Assembly (NCBI GenBank): GCA_022562935.1
Contig: JADFOI010000026.1
Span: 1-34,841 of the forward strand
Reading direction: 5' to 3'
Source of the DNA: Acidobacteriota bacterium
Lineage (GTDB): Bacteria; Acidobacteriota; UBA6911; RPQK01; JADFOI01
DNA: 34,841 bases
Shown here: positions 25,954-33,677 of the stretch, in pieces
How positions within the stretch are numbered: position 1 is the first letter of the stretch
Layout of the letters: every line of letters starts with the position of its first letter
The notes under the pieces: model-generated
What the model saw: the letters and a program-made list of their open reading frames with translations, nothing else
Database searches by the model: none
What the model was told of the DNA's origin: nothing
Made by a program: the position numbers and the translations under genes

Positions 25954-27483
25954 ATGAAGAAAGGTTCGGTGTTTAAAAAACTTCTTATCGCCAATCGCGG
26001 GGAGATCGCAGTCCGGATCATTCGGGCCTGTCGGGATCTCGGCATCTCCCCGGTCGTGGTCTTTTCCGAGGCGGACCGGGAAGCTCTGCACGTTAGACTC
26101 TCCGATGAGGCGCATTTCATCGGACCCTCTCCCTCTTTGGAAAGCTACCTGGTGGTCGAAAAGATCATCGATGCGGCTCGCAAGTCAGGGGCAGAGGCCA
26201 TTCACCCCGGCTATGGGTTTCTGTCTGAGAACGAACTCTTTGCTCAAGCCTGTGAGGACTCCAAATTGGTATTCATCGGTCCTTCGACGGCTTCCATAAA
26301 GCTCATGGGCAGCAAAATCGCCAGCCGGGCGGCGGTTCAGAAAGCAGGTGTGCCCATCGTTCCCGGTACCACACGGCCTCTGCGATCCAGGGAAGACGCG
26401 TTGAAAGCGGCTTCTGAAATCGGCTACCCCATCATGCTCAAGGCCAGTGCCGGCGGCGGGGGTAAGGGCTTGCGGCTGGTCTCGAGCGAGGAGGAACTCA
26501 CCTCCCTGTATGAAACAGCAGGCAGCGAGGCCCGGGCATCCTTTAACGATTCGACCCTCTTGATCGAAAAGTACTTGATGAAACCTCGTCACATCGAGAT
26601 TCAGGTACTCGGTGATCTGAAGGGCAATGTGATCCACCTCGGCGAAAGGGAATGCTCCATCCAGCGTCGCCATCAAAAACTGGTGGAAGAAAGCCCTTCG
26701 CCCCTGGAGGACGAGGAGTTTCTAAGAAAAATCGGAGAAGCGGCCTTGGCCGTTGCCAAAACAGCCGATTATTACAATGCAGGTACGGTCGAATTTATCG
26801 TTGAGTCCGCAGAAACAGGGGAACATAAATTTTATTTCCTGGAAATGAACACCCGCCTTCAAGTGGAACATCCGGTTACCGAGCTGGTGACCGGCATTGA
26901 TCTGGTAAGCGAACAAATCCGGATTGCGGCAGGATCAAGACTGGCCTGGAGACAGGAAGAGATCCGCCCCCGGGGGACAGCGATTGAATGTCGTATCTAC
27001 GCCGAAGATCCCTATACTCATTTCTGTCCTTCGCCGGGGACCCTCACCACCTACGTTGAGCCCTCCGGGCCTGGCATCCGCACCGACAGCGGAGTATGTT
27101 CCGGTTCCACGATCCCGGTGGAATATGATCCACTCATCTCTAAGGTCATCGCCTATGGTGAAGATCGCCAACAAGCCATCCTCCGCATGCAAAGAGCACT
27201 GGGTGAATACAAAATCGGAGGGGTACGAACCACCATCCCTTTTTTCCAAGTCCTTCTCTCTCATCCCGCCTTTATTGAAGCGGACCTACACACCCATTTC
27301 ATTGACGAGCAGCAACTCATCCAACGTCTGGAAGAGGAGTCGGGAGAAAGCGACACCGTTCCCCTGATCGCTGCGGCACTCAACCACTTTTACGAAGCCC
27401 AGAAACCCAAATCCCAGGTTTACGGCAAACGCAATCTTTGGAGAAACTCCCAACACCATTCCGATCCCTTCCACAAATGGTGA
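25954..27483 (+). CDS. accC: Biotin carboxylase subunit of acyl-CoA carboxylase
   Basis: The 509-aa protein is a stand-alone biotin carboxylase: FKKLLIANRGEIAVRIIRACRDLGI, the HPGYGFLSEN motif, the ATP-grasp glycine-rich loop KASAGGGGKGLRLV, RHIEIQVLGD, GERECSIQRRHQKLVEESPSP, and the active-site EMNTRLQVEHPVTELVTGIDLV. It carboxylates biotin on the carrier protein using ATP and bicarbonate. It is longer than E. coli AccC (about 450 aa) but lacks the C-terminal biotinyl domain of PccA proteins; that domain is encoded by the separate gene at 29336. The leader is a run of CTGACAG heptamers rather than a normal ribosome site. A degenerate family-A end lies in the gap after it. Confidence 0.95.
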   Translation: MKKGSVFKKLLIANRGEIAVRIIRACRDLGISPVVVFSEADREALHVRLSDEAHFIGPSPSLESYLVVEKIIDAARKSGAEAIHPGYGFLSENELFAQACEDSKLVFIGPSTASIKLMGSKIASRAAVQKAGVPIVPGTTRPLRSREDALKAASEIGYPIMLKASAGGGGKGLRLVSSEEELTSLYETAGSEARASFNDSTLLIEKYLMKPRHIEIQVLGDLKGNVIHLGERECSIQRRHQKLVEESPSPLEDEEFLRKIGEAALAVAKTADYYNAGTVEFIVESAETGEHKFYFLEMNTRLQVEHPVTELVTGIDLVSEQIRIAAGSRLAWRQEEIRPRGTAIECRIYAEDPYTHFCPSPGTLTTYVEPSGPGIRTDSGVCSGSTIPVEYDPLISKVIAYGEDRQQAILRMQRALGEYKIGGVRTTIPFFQVLLSHPAFIEADLHTHFIDEQQLIQRLEEESGESDTVPLIAAALNHFYEAQKPKSQVYGKRNLWRNSQHHSDPFHKW

Positions 27484-27499
27484 GCTGGAGGGGACAGCA

Positions 27500-27617
27500 G
27501 GAGCGAAACCGTCCGCCCTGACTGCCAGTGGCTTTCGACGAGTTACGTTCCGTCGTCAGCCACCGGCTCGCCCCTACCGCGCTTACTACCAGAACCTATG
27601 AATAATCCTGGCCAGGG
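27500..27617. repeat. Degenerate family A half-element
   Basis: The right end, AGAACCTATGAATAATCCTG, matches the AACCTATGCATAATCC end of family A with a few changes. The preceding CCACCGGCTCGCCCCT matches the interior of the 301-437 copy. The left end is not recognisable. Confidence 0.6.
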
Positions 27618-27624
27618 TTTACAA

Positions 27625-27670
27625 TTCAGAGTCAGTAGTAACCCGGTCTGCGGTCTGTGGTTCAGGAGGA
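27625..27670. repeat. Heptamer-phased tract CGGTCTG/CGGTCTG/TGGTTCA
   Basis: The CCGGTCTGCGGTCTGTGG block is the family-C motif also seen at 11545 and 31247. It runs into the ribosome site of the amidohydrolase gene. Confidence 0.5.
27664..27670 (+). promoter_or_regulatory. Ribosome binding site deciding the amidohydrolase start
   Basis: AGGAGGA lies 7 nt ahead of the ATG at 27678 and rules out the track start at 27657, which precedes it. Confidence 0.8.
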
Positions 27671-27677
27671 GTTGGGC

Positions 27678-29114
27678 ATGCAGCATACCATCAGGGACAA
27701 TTCCTTATTGTGTTTTTTCCTGTTGGTCCTCTTGTTTTGCTCACCCGGTTGTGGGCCGGCAGAGCAAACCTCCCAGTCGTCAGCGACTCCCGGGGTTATC
27801 GTCATCGAGGGGGGAACGCTGATTGATGGGACAGGTGCCCCTGCCGTTTCGGGTACCCGCATTCTGATTGAAGAGGGCCGCATTCAGGACATCGTCCAAC
27901 AGGGGGAACTGAGCATCCCGGCAGGCGCGCGCGTCATTGACGCGGCCGGCAAATACATCATCCCCGGCCTGATCGATGCTCATGTTCATTACGATATGCC
28001 CTGGCTCCATCGACTCTATCTGGCCAACGGTGTGACCACGGTTCGGGACCTGGGAAGCTCCATTGAAAGGACCCTCACGCTGCGGCAAGAGATTGCTGTG
28101 GGAAATATTCTGGCACCCAGACTGTTCGTCTCCGGACCGGGCATTAACCCGGGCTCGGTCCGGGCCATGAATCTGGGAAGCGCCAAAGAAATGGCGACCA
28201 AGCTGGTGGAAGCGGGAGTCGACGGAATCAAGGTCACCGGCTACACCACGGACGAACTCCGGGAAATCGTTGAGGTCGCCCACGCCAATGGATTAATTGT
28301 TTATGGGCACACGGGACCCAAGCGGGGAAATCGGGCTCCCGGGGCACGCCTGGCCGTGGAAGCGGGACTCGACGGAATCGAGCACGCTCTGGGAGTTCTG
28401 GAAGATGCCATGGAGAAAGCCGTCCCGGTGCCCGCCGACTACGACCCATTCGACTCCACCCATATTTTCCGCTACTGGTATGGTCGAATGTACTCGGTCG
28501 TGAATTCCGAGACAATGGATGAGCTGATCCAGTTGATGGTCAAAGAAGAGGTCTACTTTGCTCCCACACTGATCAACTTCGTTCGCAACTTTGTCCAGCG
28601 CAACACTCCCGAAGTGGATTCGGATCCCAATCTCAAGTATATCCCTGAAGATGAACCGGATCGCTTCGGACGCTTCACAGAGGAGGAGCGCCAGGATTGG
28701 AGAAAAACCATGGAGCTGATGAAGGAGGCCACTTACAAGTTTCATGAAGCCGGTGGACTCCTCATCAACGGAACGGATTCCCCTGGGGCAGCCCTTCCGG
28801 GTTGGAGTGTACACCAAGAAATGGAGCTTTTTGTGGAGGCCGGCTTAACACCTATGGCGGCGCTCCAAGCCACTACCCTGAACAACGCCAAGGTTCTCAA
28901 CAAAGAAGACGAACTGGGCACCGTCGAACCGGGTAAATACGCAGACCTGGTCATCCTTGACGCTGATCCTCTGCAAGACATTACCAATACCCAAGAGATT
29001 CACCTGGTCATTAAGGACGGTCTGGTGCTCGATCCTGCCGTCCTGCTGGAAGAGAATCTGGAACAATTCGGGGCAAGAGGGGAGCGACATTTTGATCGCC
29101 ACCAGAAAAACTAG
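27678..29114 (+). CDS. Amidohydrolase-family lipoprotein (imidazolonepropionase-like)
   Basis: The 478-aa protein starts MQHTIRDNSLLCFFLLVLLFCSPGCG, a lipoprotein-type signal peptide with cysteine at about residue 25. The mature part is a metal-dependent amidohydrolase: VIVIEGGTLIDGTGAPAVSGTRILIEEGRI, AAGKYIIPGLIDAHVHYDMP (HxH), GVTTVRDLGSS, the metal-bridging lysine in VDGIKVTGYT, VYGHTGP and GIEHALG histidines, NGTDSPGAALPG (Asp), LTPMAALQATTLNNAKVL and GTVEPGKYADLVILDADPL. The family hydrolyses C-N bonds in cyclic amides, peptides or related compounds; the substrate is unknown. It would act in the periplasm. It lies between the biotin carboxylase and the biotin carrier genes, which is unexpected. 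Confidence 0.9.
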   Translation: MQHTIRDNSLLCFFLLVLLFCSPGCGPAEQTSQSSATPGVIVIEGGTLIDGTGAPAVSGTRILIEEGRIQDIVQQGELSIPAGARVIDAAGKYIIPGLIDAHVHYDMPWLHRLYLANGVTTVRDLGSSIERTLTLRQEIAVGNILAPRLFVSGPGINPGSVRAMNLGSAKEMATKLVEAGVDGIKVTGYTTDELREIVEVAHANGLIVYGHTGPKRGNRAPGARLAVEAGLDGIEHALGVLEDAMEKAVPVPADYDPFDSTHIFRYWYGRMYSVVNSETMDELIQLMVKEEVYFAPTLINFVRNFVQRNTPEVDSDPNLKYIPEDEPDRFGRFTEEERQDWRKTMELMKEATYKFHEAGGLLINGTDSPGAALPGWSVHQEMELFVEAGLTPMAALQATTLNNAKVLNKEDELGTVEPGKYADLVILDADPLQDITNTQEIHLVIKDGLVLDPAVLLEENLEQFGARGERHFDRHQKN

Positions 29115-29304
29115 TTGGGTCATCCTGACCCTCTTGGTCCTACCGTTGATGGTCTCCGGCTGGGACATCACCGGCTATCGAGGTCCGCTGACCTGGGAGC
29201 AGGAAGAGAAGCAACGAGCTCAAGTGCAGAAGATCCATTGGCACGACAATATTGAAGATCTGGTCGTTCGCTATCGACCAAAGCCGCCAGAAAAGGAGGC
29301 TTAG
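29092..29304 (+). CDS. Small exported protein with non-ATG start
   Basis: This 70-aa ORF overlaps the amidohydrolase 3' end by 23 nt. The track gives a longer ORF from 28957, but its first 45 residues are antiphase to the amidohydrolase. A TTG at 29092 with GAGGGGAG about 7-8 nt upstream gives MIATRKTSWVILTLLVLPLMVSGWDITGYRG, a clear signal-peptide-like N-terminus, followed by a charged region (TWEQEEKQRAQVQKIHWHDNIEDLVVRYRPKPPEKEA). An ATT at 29089 is another possible start. The cleavage site would be near VSG-WD. I know no family for it. Coupling with the amidohydrolase is likely and could indicate a shared periplasmic role. Confidence 0.55.
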   Translation: MIATRKTSWVILTLLVLPLMVSGWDITGYRGPLTWEQEEKQRAQVQKIHWHDNIEDLVVRYRPKPPEKEA

Positions 29305-29335
29305 CCATTCCGGGCACGATTCCACTACACTGCCC

Positions 29336-29863
29336 ATGGTGAAGCTCGAGGCCAGCTACAACAATCGGACTTATGCCGTCGAACTCGAAACGAAAAAGAG
29401 TTCCGAACCGGGATCCCATTTTGAAATCAAGATCCACAGGCCGGACGGAGAACAGGTCGTACCGGTTCGCGTCGTCAGCCGTGCTCAGGACCACTGGACG
29501 TTAGAAATTGACGGGCAAATCGAAGACGTCCTGATTTCCAGGAAAAGGGAAGAGGTACTCATTGACTGGAATAATCGAACCTTCACCGTCCAGATCGGCC
29601 GACCGAAAGAGAAACGACTCAGCGACTCAGTTCCCACTGAATCACAGCGGGCCCTATCCCTGACGGCTCAGATGACCGGAAAGGTCATCGCCATTCTGGC
29701 GAATGAAGGTGAAGAGGTCAAGATGGGACAGGGTCTGGCTATTATTGAAGCCATGAAGATGCAAAATGAACTCAAGTCTCCCAAATCCGGCATGGTGATC
29801 CGGTGCAACATCCGTGAAGGAGAGACGGTGAACACGGGAGATCTGCTATTCGAGATTGACTAG
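29336..29863 (+). CDS. Biotin carboxyl carrier protein of acyl-CoA carboxylase
   Basis: The 175-aa protein carries the biotinyl domain in its C-terminal 70 residues: LTAQMTGKVIAILANEGEEVKMGQGLAIIEAMKMQNELKSPKSGMV, with the biotinylated Lys141 in EAMKMQ. The N-terminal half (MVKLEASYNNRTYAVELE, EIDGQIEDVLISRKREEVLIDWNNRTFTVQI) resembles the linker domain found before the carrier domain in PccA-type alpha subunits. With the products at 24376 and 25954 it would complete a split acyl-CoA carboxylase. The track start at 29252 overlaps the small ORF; the ATG at 29336 lacks an obvious ribosome site but begins the conserved region. The stop adjoins a family-D repeat shared with the convergent folC gene. 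Confidence 0.9.
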   Translation: MVKLEASYNNRTYAVELETKKSSEPGSHFEIKIHRPDGEQVVPVRVVSRAQDHWTLEIDGQIEDVLISRKREEVLIDWNNRTFTVQIGRPKEKRLSDSVPTESQRALSLTAQMTGKVIAILANEGEEVKMGQGLAIIEAMKMQNELKSPKSGMVIRCNIREGETVNTGDLLFEID

Positions 29864-29907
29864 GAGCCTGTCCGGGCTAGCTGCCGGCTTGCCTTGACAG
29901 GTTCCTA
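29862..29907. repeat. Family D minimal palindrome between the convergent carrier and folC genes
   Basis: AGGAGCCTGTC and GACAGGTTCCT form an imperfect inverted pair around a loop of about 24 nt. It contains the folC stop codon and touches the carrier-protein stop. It may act as a bidirectional terminator, although no long T-tract is present. Confidence 0.65.
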
Positions 29908-31139
29908 AGAATCTCCCCCACAAGATAGAAGGATCCGGCTACCACCACGGTTGCAACGGGGGAAGCCAGGGCTTGACGGTAAGCAGCAGAGGAATCTTCC
30001 ACCGCGATGCCTGAGGGACACAACTTCTTGAGCTCCTCAATACTTGCCGCCCGCCGGGAGTTGACGCGGGTGAGGTAGAACCGCTCGAAGGTCGCTTCCA
30101 GAATCTTCAAAACCGAGGCAATGTCTTTGTCGCTCATCATGGCAAACAGAAGTGCGCGGGGAGCTTGAGTATGGCGATCCAGAAACTTCACCAGTGCATG
30201 AGCGGCATCTAAATTATGGGCTCCGTCCAGAACGATTCTGGGATCTGTTCCGAAGACCTGGATTCTTCCCATCCAACACGTTTCTTCAATCCCTTTTCGC
30301 ATACAGGAGGTGGACAACGAAAAACCGGATTGGCCCAGGACCTCGGCAGCCTGTATGGCCAGAGCTGCATTTTCCACCTGGTGTTGACCGTAAAGGGGAA
30401 GCTGGAACTCCATCTCGTGGAAGCGAAAAGCATACTTCCCGTCAGAAGACTCCGAGCATTGAATTGCCCCGGAATCCAATTCCTGAAGCTCGACCTTGTT
30501 CTTGGAGGCCTCGCTCCGGAAGACCCGCTGTACCTGAGACCGTTGAGGAGCCATCAGCGCGAATTTAGCGCGGTCCAAAATGCCCGCCTTTTCAAACGCC
30601 ACTTCTTCCATAGTGTCGCCTAGAAATCTTTGGTGATCGAGTCCCACCGGAGTCAGAATGGCCAGCAGAGGATCCACCACATGGGTACTGTCCAAGCGTC
30701 CTCCCATACCCACCTCCAAAATGGCCAGTTCCACTTTCTGTTCCAGGAAGTAGAGGAAAGCGACAGCCGTCAAGGTCTCGAAGTAGGTGGGGTGAAAGGA
30801 GCGCTCCAGTCCCTCGATCGCATCAACCACACGAGTGAGATGGTGAGCAAACCTCTCGGAGTCGATGGGACCCTGATCCACTACAAAACGTTCTTCCACC
30901 CGTATGAGGTGGGGTGAGGTATAGAGTCCATTTCGAATCTCACAGGCCGTGCAAACTGAGTTGAGAAAGCGAGCGACCGAGCCCTTCCCATTGGTCCCAC
31001 CAATCAGAACGGAAGGGTACTTCAAATGGGGATTGCCGAGTGTCTCAAGGAGTGCTCGGATCGTCTCCAATCCGAACTTCATGGTCATCACTTCATCGCC
31101 AAGCTTTTCCAGATAGGTCATACACTGGGCGTAGTTCAT
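29877..31139 (-). CDS. folC: Folylpolyglutamate synthase / dihydrofolate synthase
   Basis: The FolC family adds glutamate to (dihydro)pteroate or folates using ATP. The 420-aa protein begins MNYAQCMTYLEKLGDE, with GLETIRALLETLGNPHLKYPSVLIGGTNGKGSVARFL (P-loop GTNGKGS), GLYTSPHLIRVEERF, EVGMGGRLDSTHVVDP, LGDTMEEVAFEKAGI, YGQHQVENAALAIQAAEVL, VLDGAHNLDAAHAL and FAMMSDKDI. The track start at 31175 adds 12 residues from a GCGCGC hairpin and heptamer tract; the ATG at 31139 has CAGGAG immediately upstream and fits homologues. The last nine or so residues (RNLSRQAGS) and stop come from a family-D repeat. It follows accD on the same strand, a common bacterial arrangement. Confidence 0.94.
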   Translation of the reverse strand: MNYAQCMTYLEKLGDEVMTMKFGLETIRALLETLGNPHLKYPSVLIGGTNGKGSVARFLNSVCTACEIRNGLYTSPHLIRVEERFVVDQGPIDSERFAHHLTRVVDAIEGLERSFHPTYFETLTAVAFLYFLEQKVELAILEVGMGGRLDSTHVVDPLLAILTPVGLDHQRFLGDTMEEVAFEKAGILDRAKFALMAPQRSQVQRVFRSEASKNKVELQELDSGAIQCSESSDGKYAFRFHEMEFQLPLYGQHQVENAALAIQAAEVLGQSGFSLSTSCMRKGIEETCWMGRIQVFGTDPRIVLDGAHNLDAAHALVKFLDRHTQAPRALLFAMMSDKDIASVLKILEATFERFYLTRVNSRRAASIEELKKLCPSGIAVEDSSAAYRQALASPVATVVVAGSFYLVGEILRNLSRQAGS

Positions 31140-31146
31140 GGCTCCT

Positions 31147-31161
31147 GCGCGCTTCGCGCGC
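31147..31161. repeat. GCGCGC-TTC-GCGCGC hairpin just upstream of folC
   Basis: Identical to the hairpin at 11581-11595. It lies immediately before the folC ribosome site on the minus strand and could influence its translation. Confidence 0.6.
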
Positions 31162-31345
31162 GTTCCAGGTTTCAAGTTCCAGGTTTCAGGTTTCGAATTT
31201 GGAATTTGTTTTGAATTTTGAGTTTTGAATATCGAATTTCAGCCGGTCTGTTGTCTGTTGTCTGTACAAGGTTCCGGTTGGAATTGGGTCTCTGAATTCT
31301 GGCTTTAACCTGGAACCTGGAACTTGGAACCTGAAACTGACTTTC
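31162..31345. repeat. Long heptamer-phased inverted array between accD and folC
   Basis: About 180 bp keep a 7-nt phase: TTCCAGG, TTTCAAG, TTCCAGG, TTTCAGG, TTTCGAA, TTTGGAA ... TCTGTTG, TCTGTTG, TCTGTAC ... CTGGAAC, CTGGAAC, TTGGAAC, CTGAAAC. The two flanks are inverted repeats of each other. The right flank encodes the C-terminus and stop of accD. Confidence 0.8.
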
Positions 31346-32192
31346 CGTTCCCCATAAAGACCAGCCAATCGGCAATGAAGTCGGGAAGATCTTTTCGTGA
31401 GAGCACAGCATCCACCATCCCATGCTCCAGCAGAAATTCGCTCCGCTGGAAGCCCTCGGGGAGCTTCTGGCGGATGGTCTGTTCGATCACCCGGGGACCG
31501 GCGAATCCAATCAGGGCCCTTGGCTCTGCAATATTCAGATCCCCCAACATGGCGAAACTGGCAGTTACTCCTCCTGTGGTCGGATCGGTGAGCAAGGAGA
31601 TATAGGGAACACGCTGCTCGTCCAGTCGAGCCAAGGCAGCACTAATCTTGGCCATTTGCATCAGCGAAAGAACACCCTCCATCATCCGCGCCCCGCCGCT
31701 TGCAGAGACAACAATCAAGGGCTTTCGGCTATCCAGAGAGTTCTCGATGGCTCTGGTGATCTTTTCACCCACTACCGAGCCCATACTGCCCCCGATAAAG
31801 CTATATTCCATGGCAGCACAGATCACAGGGTGACCATGGATGGTGCCTTCTGCATTCACCACGGCTTCATTGCTGCCCGTTGACTTCACGGCTTTGGCAA
31901 GACGTTCCTTATAGTTCTTCTTGTCAACAAAGTGCAATGGATCAGAGGACTTCAGGTGGGCATCGAATTCCTTGTATCGACCCTCATCCAGTAGAAACTC
32001 CAGACGCTGGCGGGCGCCGATCTTGAAGTGATGGTCACATTTGGGACAGACATGAAGGCTGCTTTCCAGTTCCTTCTTCCAAATCACGTTCTCGCAGTTC
32101 GGACACTTGGTGAAAAGCCCCTCGGTCTGGACCCGCTTCTCCTGATGAACAGGGGTTTGGAGCGGGGATTTATCCCTTTGAAACCAAGCCAT
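31305..32192 (-). CDS. accD: Acetyl-CoA carboxylase carboxyltransferase subunit beta
   Basis: The start at 32192 (MAWFQRDKSPL) fits AccD; the track ORF begins 49 codons earlier. The 295-aa protein has the four-cysteine zinc ribbon (CPNCENVIWKKELESSLHVCPKC, about residues 30-52), FKIGARQRLEFLLDEG, and the carboxyltransferase core VICAAMEYSFIGGSMGSVVGEKITRAIE, IVVSASGGARMMEGVLSLMQMAKISAAL, SLLTDPTTGGVTASFAMLGD and EPRALIGFAGPRVIEQTIRQKLPEGFQRSEFLLEHGMVD. It works with AccA, which is not in the window, to make malonyl-CoA for fatty acid synthesis. The last eleven residues (SVSGSKFQVPG) are encoded by a heptamer repeat. It is transcribed before folC. Confidence 0.95.
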   Translation of the reverse strand: MAWFQRDKSPLQTPVHQEKRVQTEGLFTKCPNCENVIWKKELESSLHVCPKCDHHFKIGARQRLEFLLDEGRYKEFDAHLKSSDPLHFVDKKNYKERLAKAVKSTGSNEAVVNAEGTIHGHPVICAAMEYSFIGGSMGSVVGEKITRAIENSLDSRKPLIVVSASGGARMMEGVLSLMQMAKISAALARLDEQRVPYISLLTDPTTGGVTASFAMLGDLNIAEPRALIGFAGPRVIEQTIRQKLPEGFQRSEFLLEHGMVDAVLSRKDLPDFIADWLVFMGNGKSVSGSKFQVPG

Positions 32193-32332
32193 TTGCTCAT
32201 GATAGTGGAAATGAACGGGAAGGAACAACTCTTCAATCCTGGACGAGAGACCCCAGTGGAAGAGTTTTGACAGGTAAAGTCGGCAACGATATACTTTTCT
32301 CACCTGTGGAGACCCTGCACTAAAGCCCAGAC

Positions 32333-32351
32333 GATGCATAATCCGGGCTAG
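32333..32351. repeat. Solitary family A end in the accD-xseA divergent spacer
   Basis: GATGCATAATCCGGGCTAG matches the right end of family-A elements. The 192-bp divergent spacer (32193-32384) otherwise shows no clear feature. Confidence 0.65.
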
Positions 32352-32384
32352 CAGGCCAAGCTTTCAAGGAATCCAAAAACACCG

Positions 32385-33662
32385 ATGCAACAGCAAGAAT
32401 TCAAGATGTTTGAGGAGCGAAAAATCCTTTCCGTGTCTCAGATTGTCAACGATGTCAAAGTGCAACTGGAAACCCAATTTCAGGACATTTGGGTTCGGGG
32501 AGAAATTTCTAACTTTAAAACGCCCAGCTCCGGTCACAGTTATTTCACCCTCAAAGACAGTGATGCTCAAGTTAGAGCAGTCTGCTTTAGAATGCAGAGG
32601 CGTCTCTTAAAGTTTCGTCCCCAAGACGGGATGGATGTGATCGTTCACGGTTCACTCTCCGTTTACCCTCCTCGTGGCGAGTTTCAGTTGGTCGTGGAGT
32701 TCATGGAGCCGGTAGGCCCTGGAGCTCTGCAACTCGCCTTTGATCAATTGAAATCGAGACTGAAGTCTGAAGGTCTCTTTGAGGAAGTTCATAAAAAAAG
32801 TCTACCGCTTTTGCCCAGCAAGATAGGGATCGTGACCTCATCCACTGGAGCCGCGATCCAAGATATCTTAAGGGTGCTCTCACGACGTAATGACCGGTTG
32901 AACATCCTGATCTTTCCAACTAAGGTTCAAGGAACGGGATCCGCTCAGCAAGTGGCTCGGGGAATCCATTATTTCAACACCAGAGAGGACATTGATGTGA
33001 TCATCGTAACTCGGGGCGGTGGATCTCTGGAGGATCTATGGGCCTTCAACGAAGAGGAGGTAGCCCGCGCCATCTTTGATTCGGACCTTCCCGTCATCTC
33101 AGCTGTGGGTCACCAGGTCGACTTCACCATTGCTGATTTTGTCGCCGACCTCAGGGCACCTACTCCATCAGCAGCTGCCGAGATTGTCTCGGGAACGCGG
33201 GAGGATTTGTGCAACCGTGTGGAAGGCTTGCATCAGCGATCCGTTCAAGCTATTCAACTCTGCCTCAAGGACAAGCGTGAAAAGCTTCGTAAACTGGCCT
33301 CCAGTCGTGCTTTCGTGGACGCTGAGAGCAAATTGCGATTCTTCCTACAACGTCTGGATGAACTTCAGGCCCGATTGATTCAAACCATTCCTTCCCTGAT
33401 TCGTGGGACTCGCCAAAAGTTTACTCAACAAGAACAAAGTTTAGGCCAGCAGATCCATTTTTATCTGAAGAACAAGAAACATGCGCTCACAACTCTGAGT
33501 ACCCAACTTCAGGCCTTCTCTCCTCTGGCGGTTTTGGAGCGAGGCTATGCTATCGTTACCGGGAAAGACAGGGAAATTGTCCGTGACCCCGATCATGTAG
33601 AGAAAGGAGACACGATCGGAATTCGAGTAGAGCGAGGCGAATTCCGAGCGAAGAAGATATAA
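32385..33662 (+). CDS. xseA: Exodeoxyribonuclease VII large subunit
   Basis: The 425-aa protein has the N-terminal OB fold (LSVSQIVNDVKVQLETQFQDIWVRGEISNFKTPSSGHSYFTLKDSDAQVRAVCF) followed by the catalytic domain: VIVHGSLSVYPPRGEFQLVVEFMEP, KIGIVTSSTGAAIQDILRVLSRR, DVIIVTRGGGSLEDLWAFNEEEVARAIFDSDLPVISAVGHQVDFTIADFVADLRAPTPSAAAEI. A coiled region and the C-terminal LERGYAIVTGKD motif follow. With XseB it degrades single-stranded DNA from both ends. The ATG at 32385 is plausible; an ATG seven codons in (MFEERKILSVSQ) is the alternative and matches homologues well. xseB follows after 15 nt. Confidence 0.95.
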   Translation: MQQQEFKMFEERKILSVSQIVNDVKVQLETQFQDIWVRGEISNFKTPSSGHSYFTLKDSDAQVRAVCFRMQRRLLKFRPQDGMDVIVHGSLSVYPPRGEFQLVVEFMEPVGPGALQLAFDQLKSRLKSEGLFEEVHKKSLPLLPSKIGIVTSSTGAAIQDILRVLSRRNDRLNILIFPTKVQGTGSAQQVARGIHYFNTREDIDVIIVTRGGGSLEDLWAFNEEEVARAIFDSDLPVISAVGHQVDFTIADFVADLRAPTPSAAAEIVSGTREDLCNRVEGLHQRSVQAIQLCLKDKREKLRKLASSRAFVDAESKLRFFLQRLDELQARLIQTIPSLIRGTRQKFTQQEQSLGQQIHFYLKNKKHALTTLSTQLQAFSPLAVLERGYAIVTGKDREIVRDPDHVEKGDTIGIRVERGEFRAKKI

Positions 33663-33677
33663 AGAAAGAGAGAGAAG

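Noticed and set aside
25120-26115. 331-aa minus-strand ORF
   Set aside because: It is antisense to the carboxyltransferase and biotin carboxylase genes, whose family motifs are unmistakable on the plus strand.
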